Assembly: GCF_003693265.1 (NCBI RefSeq)
Contig: NZ_RDRE01000010.1
Span: 1 to 64,000 of the forward strand
Direction of reading: 5' to 3'
Source: Corynebacterium gottingense
Lineage (GTDB): Bacteria; Actinomycetota; Actinomycetes; Mycobacteriales; Mycobacteriaceae
Length of the DNA: 64,000 bases
Below are positions 39,784-46,994 of the stretch, one piece after another; positions within the stretch are counted from its first letter, which is position 1, and each line of letters opens with the position of its first letter. A program made the translations under genes and the position numbers. Under the pieces are notes generated by a model. That model ran no database searches and was not told where the DNA came from. It was given only the letters and a program-made list of their open reading frames with translations.

Positions 39784-40804
39784 TGTAGTCAGCCTCCTCG
39801 TGGCGGCGCAACCAGGTGTGCACGGTGGCGTCGGCAAGCAATGCGAGCGCGTGCTGCACGCCGTCGGCGATGGTGTCGGTGGTGCCGTAGAGGTAGAACA
39901 TGGCGCCGGCGGTGGCGGCGACAGCGTCGCGGTGCGCCTGCGGGCCTTCGCCGGCGAAGGTGGCGCGCATCGCCGCAGCGTTCGCTTCCCCGTCACCACC
40001 GCGCAGGTCCTCCAGCGAGTGACGCGCGAGGCCGAGCTCCTCCGGGGTGACGGTGGAGTGGGTGATCGTGCCGTCGCGGTCGAGCTCCCAGATCTGCGAC
40101 TCGCCGTGGACCGCGAGTTCGTCGGTGCCTGCCCCGTGGACGACCATGGCGCGGCCGCGCCCGAGCTCGCGCATGGTCTCCGCGATGAGCTGGCCTTGCG
40201 CCGGGTTGGCAATGCCCATGATTTGGAACTCGGGGCGCGCCGGCGACAGCAGCGGGCCCATCGTATTGAAGAGCGTGGACACGCCGAGCGCCTTGCGCAC
40301 CGGCTGCACGTGCGCGATCGCCGGGTTGTACGCCGGCGCGAACAGGAACGTGAAGTTGGAGGACTCGAACTGGCGCACGGCGCGCTCCGGGTCCAGGTCC
40401 AGCGGGATGTTCAGCGCCTCGAGCACGTCGGCCGATCCGGACTTGGACGATACCGAGCGGTTGCCGCACTTGATCATCTTCACCCCGCCGGCGGCCGCGA
40501 CCAGCGAGGCGGCCGTGGTGATGTTGATGGTGTTCGCGCCGTCGCCGCCGGTGCCCGCGGTGTCCATGAGCCCCTCCCCCGTCACGGGGAACGGCCGGCC
40601 GGCCGCGAGGAACGCGCGCGCCGCGCCCGCCACGTCCGCGAATGTCTCGCCGCGGGTGCGGATGGTGGCGAGCAGCGCGGCGATGTGGACGTCGTCGTAA
40701 TCGCCCACCGTGAGCGGGGTGAACGCCTCGACCGCTTCCTCCAGCGAGGGTGCATGGTTGTCCAGGAAGCGCTTGAGGATTGCCAGGGATTTATCGGTTG
40801 CCAT
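39776..40804 (-). CDS. trpD: Anthranilate phosphoribosyltransferase
   Basis: A 342-residue enzyme that transfers phosphoribose from PRPP to anthranilate. DTAGTGGDGANTINITTAAS is the PRPP-binding loop, followed by KCGNRSVSSKSGSADVLEAL. The helical N-terminal domain is about 1-75. The ATG at 40804 lies 14 bases inside trpG. Confidence 0.96.
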   Translation of the reverse strand: MATDKSLAILKRFLDNHAPSLEEAVEAFTPLTVGDYDDVHIAALLATIRTRGETFADVAGAARAFLAAGRPFPVTGEGLMDTAGTGGDGANTINITTAASLVAAAGGVKMIKCGNRSVSSKSGSADVLEALNIPLDLDPERAVRQFESSNFTFLFAPAYNPAIAHVQPVRKALGVSTLFNTMGPLLSPARPEFQIMGIANPAQGQLIAETMRELGRGRAMVVHGAGTDELAVHGESQIWELDRDGTITHSTVTPEELGLARHSLEDLRGGDGEANAAAMRATFAGEGPQAHRDAVAATAGAMFYLYGTTDTIADGVQHALALLADATVHTWLRRHEEADYSA

Positions 40805-41417
40805 TGTTCGTTCCTTTCTTCAGCAGCAGGTCCACGCTGCGCCGCAGCATCGTCGGCCCTGCCGGGGTGAGGATGGATTCGGGGTGAAACTGCAGGCCAA
40901 GGGACATGCCGTCGTCGCTCGCCGCGGCCATGACCGCGTCGCCAATGTCGGTGGCGGTGTGCGCGAGCGCGTGCATCCCCGCCGGCACCGCGGTGGCGCC
41001 CAGCGAGTGGTAGCGCGCCACCGGCACGAGTCGCCCGCGCTGCCCAGGGATGTCGTCCACGGTCATGCCCGCAAACAGAGGCGAGTCCTGGCCGGCGTCC
41101 GTGAGGGCCATGCTTATCGACGCCCCATGCACCGGCCCGCACGGCCGCACCGCTCCCCCGAAGTGCTCGACCAGGGCCTGGTACCCCAGGCAGATCCCGA
41201 GGATTGGGATCCGCCCCTGCGCCCGGTCGATAAGCTCGGCCATGCACCCGGCGTCCGCGGGGTACCCGGGCCCGGGCGACAACACGATTAAGTCCGGCTC
41301 AGTAGCGAGCACGGTGTCGGCGCTCACGGTGTTGCGAAATACTGTTGAGTCGTACTCAGCGAGCGCGTCGACCAGGTTGTACACAAACGAGTCCTGGTTA
41401 TCCAGCAGGGCGATCAT
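40791..41417 (-). CDS. trpG: Anthranilate synthase glutamine amidotransferase component
   Basis: A 208-residue class I glutamine amidotransferase. It starts MIALLDNQDSFVYNLVDAL. The catalytic Cys is in GICLGYQAL, and the His-Glu pair is in LQFHPESILTPAG. It supplies ammonia to TrpE. The ATG overlaps the trpE stop (ATGA). Confidence 0.95.
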   Translation of the reverse strand: MIALLDNQDSFVYNLVDALAEYDSTVFRNTVSADTVLATEPDLIVLSPGPGYPADAGCMAELIDRAQGRIPILGICLGYQALVEHFGGAVRPCGPVHGASISMALTDAGQDSPLFAGMTVDDIPGQRGRLVPVARYHSLGATAVPAGMHALAHTATDIGDAVMAAASDDGMSLGLQFHPESILTPAGPTMLRRSVDLLLKKGTNNGNR

Positions 41418-43000
41418 TTCTCCACCTCCAATTCGGCACCGGCCGCCAGCGCGATCGCGTTGAGCACCGCGTAGGCCTTGTGCAGCGTCTCGTCGGCCTC
41501 GGACTGCGGGTTGGAATCGCGCACCACACCGGCCCCGGCCTGCACCACGGCGGTGCCGCCGGTGACGTACGCGGAACGGATCACGATGCAGGTATCCATG
41601 TCGCCGCTACCCTGCAGGTACCCGACCGCACCGCCGTAGGAACCGCGCCGGTGCCCCTCCAGCTCGCGCAGCAGCGCAGTCGCGCGCAGCTTCGGTGCGC
41701 CGGTGAGCGTGCCCATGTTCATGCAGGCGCGGTAGGCGTCGAGGGCGTCGAGGTCCCCGGCCAGCTCGGCCGTGACCCGCGAGACCAGGTGCATCACCCG
41801 TGAGTACCGGTCCACCTGCAGCAGATCGACCACCCTGCGGGTGCCCGGGGTGGCCACGCGGGCGACGTCGTTACGCGCCAGGTCCACCAGCATGGTGTGC
41901 TCCGCGACCTCCTTCGCGTCGGTGCGCAGTTGCAGCTCCATGCGCGTATCCAGCTCGTGGTCGATCGAGCCGTCCTCGGCCAAGCCGCGCGGGCGGGTGC
42001 CGGCGATCGGATACAGCTGGACCTCGCGGTTGGCCTGGGTGTACTTCAGGTTGGACTCCGGCGAGGCGCCGAACAGCTCGTACGCCTCCCCGCGCGTGTC
42101 CACGCCCCGGAGGTAGAACATGTACGGCGACGGGTTGGTCGCGCGCAGCTGCAGGTAGGCGGCGAAGGCGTCGGCGCACTCGGTGATAAAGCTGCGCGCC
42201 GGCACCACCTGGTAGATGTCGCCGTTGGCAATGTTGCCTTTGAGCTTATCGACGTCAGCGCAGAACCGTTCGTCCGAGATGTCGGTACGCACGCGCAAGG
42301 TGCCGGCCGCGCTCGGGGTCGGCTGGTACGCGTCGGCGGTGCCGGGCTCGGCGGCGTCGATACGCGCGGCGAGGTCGTCGAGGTCGATGCCGTCGCCGGC
42401 CGCGTCCACGCCTGCCAGGTACGCGGTCTGGGATTGGTGGTCGATGCGCAGCAGGACCTCCGCGAGCACGTACTGGTAGTCGGGGTACGTGTTCGCGCCG
42501 TCGGCAACCCGTGGCAGGTCCTCGAAGGTCTCGAGGTAGTCGTAGGCGAAGCCGCCGGCGAGCAGCGGGAAGTCCTTGTCTCCGTACCCGGCGCCGGTGG
42601 TCAGCGCGCGCAGGACTTCCACCGTGGAGATGGCGGTGAGGCGTTCGCGCTCGTCCGCGGCGTCGGAAGCGGGGAACGCGTAGACGTCGGCCTCGGCGCC
42701 CGGGGTGAGGTACTCCCCCAGCTGCTCGCGGAGCCGCGCGGCAAGCACTCGGCCGGACTCGGTGAGCGGGAGTACGGTGACGCGGTCGCCCTGGCAGGTC
42801 ACGCGCAGGGAGGCGCGCAGCACCGCGACGGACTGGAGCCCGGAGCGGGTGGTGATGTCGGCTGACTCAAGCAGCACGGAGTCGGGCGTGGTGGTGCCGC
42901 CGAGGTGGGCGAACAGGCTTGCGGCGTCCGCGTGGTAGCGCACCTCGCGGTGCGTCAACCGGGGCGCGGCGCCCGGTGGAGTAGTCGGGGGGTTGCTCAT
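41414..43000 (-). CDS. trpE: Anthranilate synthase component I
   Basis: A 528-residue chorismate-utilising enzyme. The tryptophan feedback-site motif LLES with Ser eleven residues on (LLESADITTRSGLQS) is intact near residue 42-56, so the enzyme should be inhibited by Trp. The catalytic domain has IAGTRPRG, DLARNDVARV and GTLTGAPKLRA. The ATG at 43000 has GAAGGAC upstream. It is preceded by an attenuator and a short Trp-rich leader peptide. Confidence 0.97.
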   Translation of the reverse strand: MSNPPTTPPGAAPRLTHREVRYHADAASLFAHLGGTTTPDSVLLESADITTRSGLQSVAVLRASLRVTCQGDRVTVLPLTESGRVLAARLREQLGEYLTPGAEADVYAFPASDAADERERLTAISTVEVLRALTTGAGYGDKDFPLLAGGFAYDYLETFEDLPRVADGANTYPDYQYVLAEVLLRIDHQSQTAYLAGVDAAGDGIDLDDLAARIDAAEPGTADAYQPTPSAAGTLRVRTDISDERFCADVDKLKGNIANGDIYQVVPARSFITECADAFAAYLQLRATNPSPYMFYLRGVDTRGEAYELFGASPESNLKYTQANREVQLYPIAGTRPRGLAEDGSIDHELDTRMELQLRTDAKEVAEHTMLVDLARNDVARVATPGTRRVVDLLQVDRYSRVMHLVSRVTAELAGDLDALDAYRACMNMGTLTGAPKLRATALLRELEGHRRGSYGGAVGYLQGSGDMDTCIVIRSAYVTGGTAVVQAGAGVVRDSNPQSEADETLHKAYAVLNAIALAAGAELEVEK

Positions 43001-43045
43001 TGTCGTCCTTCGTGTGTGCTGACACCGAGGGCTCTGGAGCGGAAA

Positions 43046-43082
43046 GGCCCGCGGTGCTTGAGTTGGTCCAAGCCGGCGGGCC
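43046..43082 (-). terminator. trp attenuator terminator
   Basis: On the reverse strand GGCCCGC (43082-43076) pairs with GCGGGCC (43052-43046), followed by TTTCC. It lies between trpL and trpE. A competing hairpin, GGTGGC/GCCACC (43131-43105), covers the Trp codons and the leader stop, as expected for ribosome-dependent attenuation. Confidence 0.8.
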
Positions 43083-43117
43083 GTGAAATGGGGAACCTAC
43101 AATCGGTGGCACGCCGT

Positions 43118-43159
43118 CTACGCGCGCCACCACCAGTTGGTCAGAGTCATGTAAGTCAC
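43118..43159 (-). CDS. trpL: trp operon leader peptide
   Basis: A 13-residue peptide, MTYMTLTNWWWRA, with three consecutive Trp codons (43135-43127) and a TAG stop. A GTG at 43159 is in frame and 7 nt after the -10 box TACCTT, so the transcript should begin with this codon (leaderless). The ATG at 43150 is the alternative start and would give MTLTNWWWRA. Stalling at Trp codons when Trp-tRNA is scarce would prevent the downstream terminator. Confidence 0.8.
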   Translation of the reverse strand: MTYMTLTNWWWRA

Positions 43160-43166
43160 AAGGGCT

Positions 43167-43172
43167 AAGGTA
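43167..43172 (-). promoter_or_regulatory. -10 box of the trp operon promoter
   Basis: TACCTT on the reverse strand, 7 nt before the GTG of the leader peptide. No good -35 was identified. Confidence 0.55.
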
Positions 43173-43273
43173 GCGGGTCGGCGCGCGATCCGCAGCAAAT
43201 TGGTAAAAGTCCTGCGTGGGCGTGAAAGTAATTCCAGTGCGCGCCGCGGGGGCGGGCAAAATAAAAACCGCAA

Positions 43274-43289
43274 TGTTTCACGTGAAACA
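43274..43289. promoter_or_regulatory. parS site 6
   Basis: A perfect TGTTTCACGTGAAACA in the gap between the SdpI-like gene end and the trp promoter; the only one of the six outside coding sequence. Confidence 0.95.
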
Positions 43290-43312
43290 TTGCGGTGCGG
43301 TGGTGCGGGGCG

Positions 43313-43774
43313 CTACTCCTCGCCGTCGGCCTTTCCGGCCGCGCGGCGCAGCGCGTCCAGGTTCACCTGGGGCGCCGGCGCCTCTTCGGCGGGTTCGTCG
43401 GGCTCGTGCAGTGCGGCGTCGGCAAGCTTGGCTGCCTTCGTGCCGTAGTTGCCGCCGACGGCGAACGCGGCCACCGCGGCGATGAGGGCGACGGCCGGCG
43501 CGACCCAAACCCAGCCCTCCGCGATGAAGGCGAACGCCGCGCCGATCGCCATCGCGACGCCGGCCAGCAGGGCGAACGGCCCGACGACGCGGTGGGCGGT
43601 GACCCACGTGCTCTCGTTCTTGCGCACCTCCGGGAGGCGGAGGCCGATGACGTTGTTGCCGGGAAGCTTGCCGGCGGTGGCCATCGCGCCTGGGATGAGG
43701 AAGAGGAGCGCGCCAATGATGAACAGGATGCCAAGGACGATGTTCAGCGTGGTCATGGTTGCAAACGGGGACAT
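43313..43774 (-). CDS. SdpI family membrane protein
   Basis: A 153-residue protein with three or so membrane helices. The family box is NNVIGLRLPEVRKNESTWVT (about 44-63), corresponding to the GxR...S...W pattern of SdpI C-terminal domains. A polar tail (about 115-153) follows. SdpI proteins confer immunity to the Bacillus SdpC toxin; many homologues have unknown roles. The ATG at 43774 has TATCCT six bases upstream and no ribosome-binding site, so it is probably leaderless. Confidence 0.75.
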   Translation of the reverse strand: MSPFATMTTLNIVLGILFIIGALLFLIPGAMATAGKLPGNNVIGLRLPEVRKNESTWVTAHRVVGPFALLAGVAMAIGAAFAFIAEGWVWVAPAVALIAAVAAFAVGGNYGTKAAKLADAALHEPDEPAEEAPAPQVNLDALRRAAGKADGEE

Positions 43775-44007
43775 AGAGATAGGATAAACCGGTCCGGCTG
43801 TGGGGCCGAATTCTTGCGGCGGCTGGGTGGGGCGTGGGGGCGTCGATAAGCGACTGCCCGCTGGCGGCCGAAAAGATTTTGCGAAAGTTCGCAATTTGGG
43901 CCGTGAATAAGGAACAATAACATTCAACGGACAGGCACAACGCCCTGTCCGTTCCCTGTACATCTTCGGGTCCGTCCACGGTCCCGTGACTGCAAAAGGT
44001 TCCAACC

Positions 44008-45234
44008 ATGAAATCGAACGTTTTGAAGTCATTGCTGTTCTGGGTTGTCGTGGCAATTATCCTCGGCTTCCTGTGCAGCTTTGTCTTTCCCGACTGGCTG
44101 GCACGCGTTTTTGTCACGTTCAACGGCCTGTTTTCCAACTTCCTCGGGTTCTTCGTCCCTGTCCTGATCTTCGCGCTGATCGCACCCGCCATCGCGGGTC
44201 TCGGCCGCGGCGCGGGGAAGTGGCTCGGCATTACCGCCGGGGTGGCGTACAGCTCCACCATCATTTCCGGCCTGATTGCGTGGGGCACGGCCACCGTGGT
44301 CTACCCGCACCTGCTCAAGGGATCCGAGCTGATTACCAACGTGGACGACCCGGAGGCCGGCGGGCTGAGCCCCTACTTCGAGGTGGAAATGCCGGCGCCG
44401 TTCGAGGTCATGTCGGCGCTGCTGCTCGCGTTCTTCATCGGCATCGCCATGACGCAGGTGAAATCCACCGCCATGTACGAGGTACTTGACGAGCTCAACG
44501 GCGTCATCATGAAGATTGTGAAGAGCTTCGTCGTGCCGCTGCTGCCGCTCTTCATCTTCGGCACCTTCCTCAACCTGGGGATGAACGAGAACTTCGGCTC
44601 CACCATGGCGGCGTTCGGCAGCGTCCTCGTCCTCTCCATCCTGATGACGCTGATCATCCTCACGCTGCAGTACCTGGCCGCCGGCGCGATCGCGGGCCGC
44701 AACCCCTTCGTGGCGATGAAGAACATGATGCCCGCCTACTTCACCGCACTGGGCACGTCCTCGTCTGCCGCGACGATCCCGGTGACCTACAATTCGACGC
44801 TGAAGAACAAGGTCGACGAGGACGTCGCCGGCTTCATCGTTCCCCTCTGCGCCACGATCCACCTGTCCGGCTCGATGATGAAGATCATGCTCTACGCCCT
44901 GGCGGTCGTGTTCATGGGCGGACTCGACGTCTCCCCCGGCCAGGTCGTCGGCTTCATCTTCCTGCTCGGCATCATGATGATCGCCGCGCCAGGCGTCCCC
45001 GGCGGCGCCATCATGGCCGCCGTCGGCCTCCTGCAGGCCAACCTCGGCTTCGACGAATCCATGGTCTCGCTGATGATCGCCGCGTACATCGTCGTCGACT
45101 CCTTCGGCACCGCCGCCAACGTCACCGGCGACGGCGCGATCGCCATGGTGATCAACAAGTTCGCCCACGGCAAGATCAAGGGGCAATCGCTTGACGACGC
45201 CACCGTGACCCCCTCCCCCGCCGCAAACTCCTAG
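44008..45234 (+). CDS. Dicarboxylate/amino acid:cation symporter (DAACS family)
   Basis: A 408-residue transporter. The re-entrant loop GTSSSAATIPVTYNSTLKNK (about 251-270) is the DAACS signature; ATIHLSGSMMKIMLYAL and AAPGVPGGAIM follow, with the last substrate loop VDSFGTAANVTGDGAIAMVI. Na+ or H+ coupled uptake of C4-dicarboxylates, glutamate or serine/threonine is possible; the substrate cannot be fixed from sequence. The ATG has AAAGG upstream. The 233-bp gap before it includes a GCTTATCGACGCC motif in reverse (43839-43851). Confidence 0.88.
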   Translation: MKSNVLKSLLFWVVVAIILGFLCSFVFPDWLARVFVTFNGLFSNFLGFFVPVLIFALIAPAIAGLGRGAGKWLGITAGVAYSSTIISGLIAWGTATVVYPHLLKGSELITNVDDPEAGGLSPYFEVEMPAPFEVMSALLLAFFIGIAMTQVKSTAMYEVLDELNGVIMKIVKSFVVPLLPLFIFGTFLNLGMNENFGSTMAAFGSVLVLSILMTLIILTLQYLAAGAIAGRNPFVAMKNMMPAYFTALGTSSSAATIPVTYNSTLKNKVDEDVAGFIVPLCATIHLSGSMMKIMLYALAVVFMGGLDVSPGQVVGFIFLLGIMMIAAPGVPGGAIMAAVGLLQANLGFDESMVSLMIAAYIVVDSFGTAANVTGDGAIAMVINKFAHGKIKGQSLDDATVTPSPAANS

Positions 45235-45273
45235 CCGCTGGGCCGCTGGGTTGCTTTTTTTGGGGGGGCGGGC

Positions 45274-46032
45274 TTACAGCGCGCTGGGGTGGGCGAACGC
45301 GGTGCGCTGGCCCTTCGTGCCCGCGACGTTTTCGGACAGCGAGGAGTTCACCCCGATAAAGCCCTTGCCGGGGATCCACGCCGGGCCGCCGGAGTCACCC
45401 GGGCGCAGGCCGCGGTGGAAGGCGTAAGTGGTGTCGCCGTTGACCTTGTCCACCGAGCCGCAGTACACCTGCTGGCTCTTCGCACCGACGGCGCACACCT
45501 GGTCACCCGGCTGCACCTCCCAGATCGGCGCGACACGATCGCCCGTAAACGAGTTCGGCCCGGGGACGACTCCGGGGATGAAGCGGATGCGGGCGACGTC
45601 GGCAAGCGGCCCCTTCGAGGCGAACTGCAGCGCCGCCGGGAAGAACTGCGCCAGGTAGCTGAGCGGGATGTCCAGCGCCGGCAGCAGGTGATGCGAGTTC
45701 TCGTAATAGCCAATGACCTGGTTGTTCGCGTTCAGTACGGGCTCGCCGGCGAAGCCGCAGTGCCCGGCCGTGTAGCCGACCCCCGCGCCCCGATCGACGT
45801 ACCCGAGCGTGCAGTCGTCCAGCCACAGGCCGTGGAAGACGCTGATCAGGTCCCCCTGGTTCACCACGGTGCCCGCGGGTGCGTTGAAACCGAGCGCCCC
45901 GCTCGCCGCGGATGAACCCATTGTGCTATTCGGCGGCAGCGCCGCGGCGTTCGCAGTTGTGGTGGTCGCTCCGGTGCCCGCGCCAACGAGCGCGAGACCC
46001 GCTGCGACCAGGCTGGCTATTTTCTTCTTCAT
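45274..46032 (-). CDS. Secreted trypsin-like serine protease (paralogue 1)
   Basis: A 252-residue exported protein. The signal peptide MKKKIASLVAAGLALVGAGT is cleaved around ANA-AAL. The chymotrypsin-fold triad is visible: His in YTAGHCGF, Asp in LADVARIRF, Ser in PGDSGGPAW. Two disulfides are plausible from the Cys in DDCTLGYV, AGHC, QVCAVG and VYCGS. It ends at AFAHPSAL with no cell-wall or membrane anchor. It is 65 bp downstream of its paralogue on the same strand. Confidence 0.88.
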   Translation of the reverse strand: MKKKIASLVAAGLALVGAGTGATTTTANAAALPPNSTMGSSAASGALGFNAPAGTVVNQGDLISVFHGLWLDDCTLGYVDRGAGVGYTAGHCGFAGEPVLNANNQVIGYYENSHHLLPALDIPLSYLAQFFPAALQFASKGPLADVARIRFIPGVVPGPNSFTGDRVAPIWEVQPGDQVCAVGAKSQQVYCGSVDKVNGDTTYAFHRGLRPGDSGGPAWIPGKGFIGVNSSLSENVAGTKGQRTAFAHPSAL

Positions 46033-46096
46033 TGCCCCAACTTTATCCGGTGCGCTGGAAGAACGCTCGGTTGCGTGTGTGGTTGCGGCTCCGTTC

Positions 46097-46846
46097 CTAC
46101 AGCGCCCGCGGGTGCGCGAACGCCTCCCGGTACCCCTCGGTGCCGGCGATGTTGCTGGACCCGCCGCTGTTCACGCCGACGAACCCCTTCCCCGGGATCC
46201 ACGCGGGACCGCCCGAGTCGCCCGGGATCAAACCGTGCTGGAAGGCGTAGGTGGTGTCGCCGTTGACCTTGTCCACCGAGCCGCAGACCACGCGCTGGCT
46301 CTGCGCGCCGACGGCACAAATCTGGTCGCCGTGCCGTACCTCGCCGAGCTGCACGATCCGGTCGCCACTCAACGCGTTCCCACCCGCTACGACGCCGGGG
46401 TTGAAGCGGATCCGCGCGACGTCGGCAAGCATGCCCCGAGACACTTGCGGCATGAGCGACGGCACGACGTCCGCTGCGTACGCCAACGGGATGTTCAGGT
46501 TCATGGAGAGCCCGTTCGATGCCTCGAAATAGCCGATGATCTGGTAATTCTCGTTGAGCACCGGCTCGCCGGGGAGCCCGCAATGCCCGGCCGTGTAGCC
46601 GACGCCCGCGCGCGGATCGACGTATCCAAGCGTGCAGTTGAAATCCCACAGGAGCCGTTGCACTCGGATACGGTCGCCTTGCTTCACGACGGTCCCCTGC
46701 GTCGCATTCGCCCCGAGCATCCCACTGATCGTGGACGAACCCGCGGTGGCGCCCGGCGGCAACGAGGAACCGTCCGCGGTTCCTGCGCTGGCGCCGGCGC
46801 CGGCTGTGGCTACGGCGAGCATGAGCGCTGCCGCGGCCTCACTCAT
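46097..46846 (-). CDS. Trypsin-like serine protease (paralogue 2, uncertain start)
   Basis: A protein of about 249 residues, strongly similar to the next gene. The triad is YTAGHCGL (His), MLADVARIRF (Asp) and PGDSGGPAW (Ser). The paired Cys match the paralogue. The hydrophobic N-terminus MSEAAAALMLAVATAGAG lacks the Lys/Arg n-region of a normal signal peptide. The frame stays open upstream through a 21-bp repeat array, so the start is ambiguous: ATG 46846, ATG 46822, or one of several ATGs inside the array. The array may have replaced the original n-region, which would impair export. No ribosome-binding site is evident. Confidence 0.75.
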   Translation of the reverse strand: MSEAAAALMLAVATAGAGASAGTADGSSLPPGATAGSSTISGMLGANATQGTVVKQGDRIRVQRLLWDFNCTLGYVDPRAGVGYTAGHCGLPGEPVLNENYQIIGYFEASNGLSMNLNIPLAYAADVVPSLMPQVSRGMLADVARIRFNPGVVAGGNALSGDRIVQLGEVRHGDQICAVGAQSQRVVCGSVDKVNGDTTYAFQHGLIPGDSGGPAWIPGKGFVGVNSGGSSNIAGTEGYREAFAHPRAL

Positions 46847-46980
46847 GTTCTCACTAATGTCACTCATGTCCTCACTCATGTCAGTGACGTTCTCACTGCT
46901 GTCAGTGTGGTTCTCACTATTGTCACTCATGTTCTCACTGTCGTCATTGACGCTCTCACTACTGTCACTCATGTCAGTGA
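46839..46980. repeat. Iterated 21-bp repeat array, probable operator
   Basis: Six full units of 21 bp (starting at 46839, 46860, 46881, 46902, 46923 and 46944) and a partial seventh at 46965-46980. The most constant part on the reverse strand is AGTGAGAAC; TCACTNNTG steps recur at alternating 12- and 9-bp spacing. The last unit contains the palindrome TCACTCATGTCAGTGA. The array lies just upstream of the -10 box TATAGT (46983-46988) of the AlbA_2 regulator gene. Confidence 0.85.
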
Positions 46981-46982
46981 GG

Positions 46983-46988
46983 TATAGT
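46983..46988 (+). promoter_or_regulatory. -10 box TATAGT of a leaderless promoter
   Basis: TATAGT lies 6 nt before the ATG at 46995 and directly after the repeat array, which would cover the -35 position. Confidence 0.65.
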
Positions 46989-46994
46989 GACGGC

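Noticed and set aside
45241-45267. Terminator at the T7 run after the dicarboxylate carrier
   Set aside because: No adequate inverted repeat directly precedes the T-run.
46839-46980. CRISPR-like repeat array
   Set aside because: Units of 21 bp are contiguous with no unique spacers, and no cas gene is nearby.
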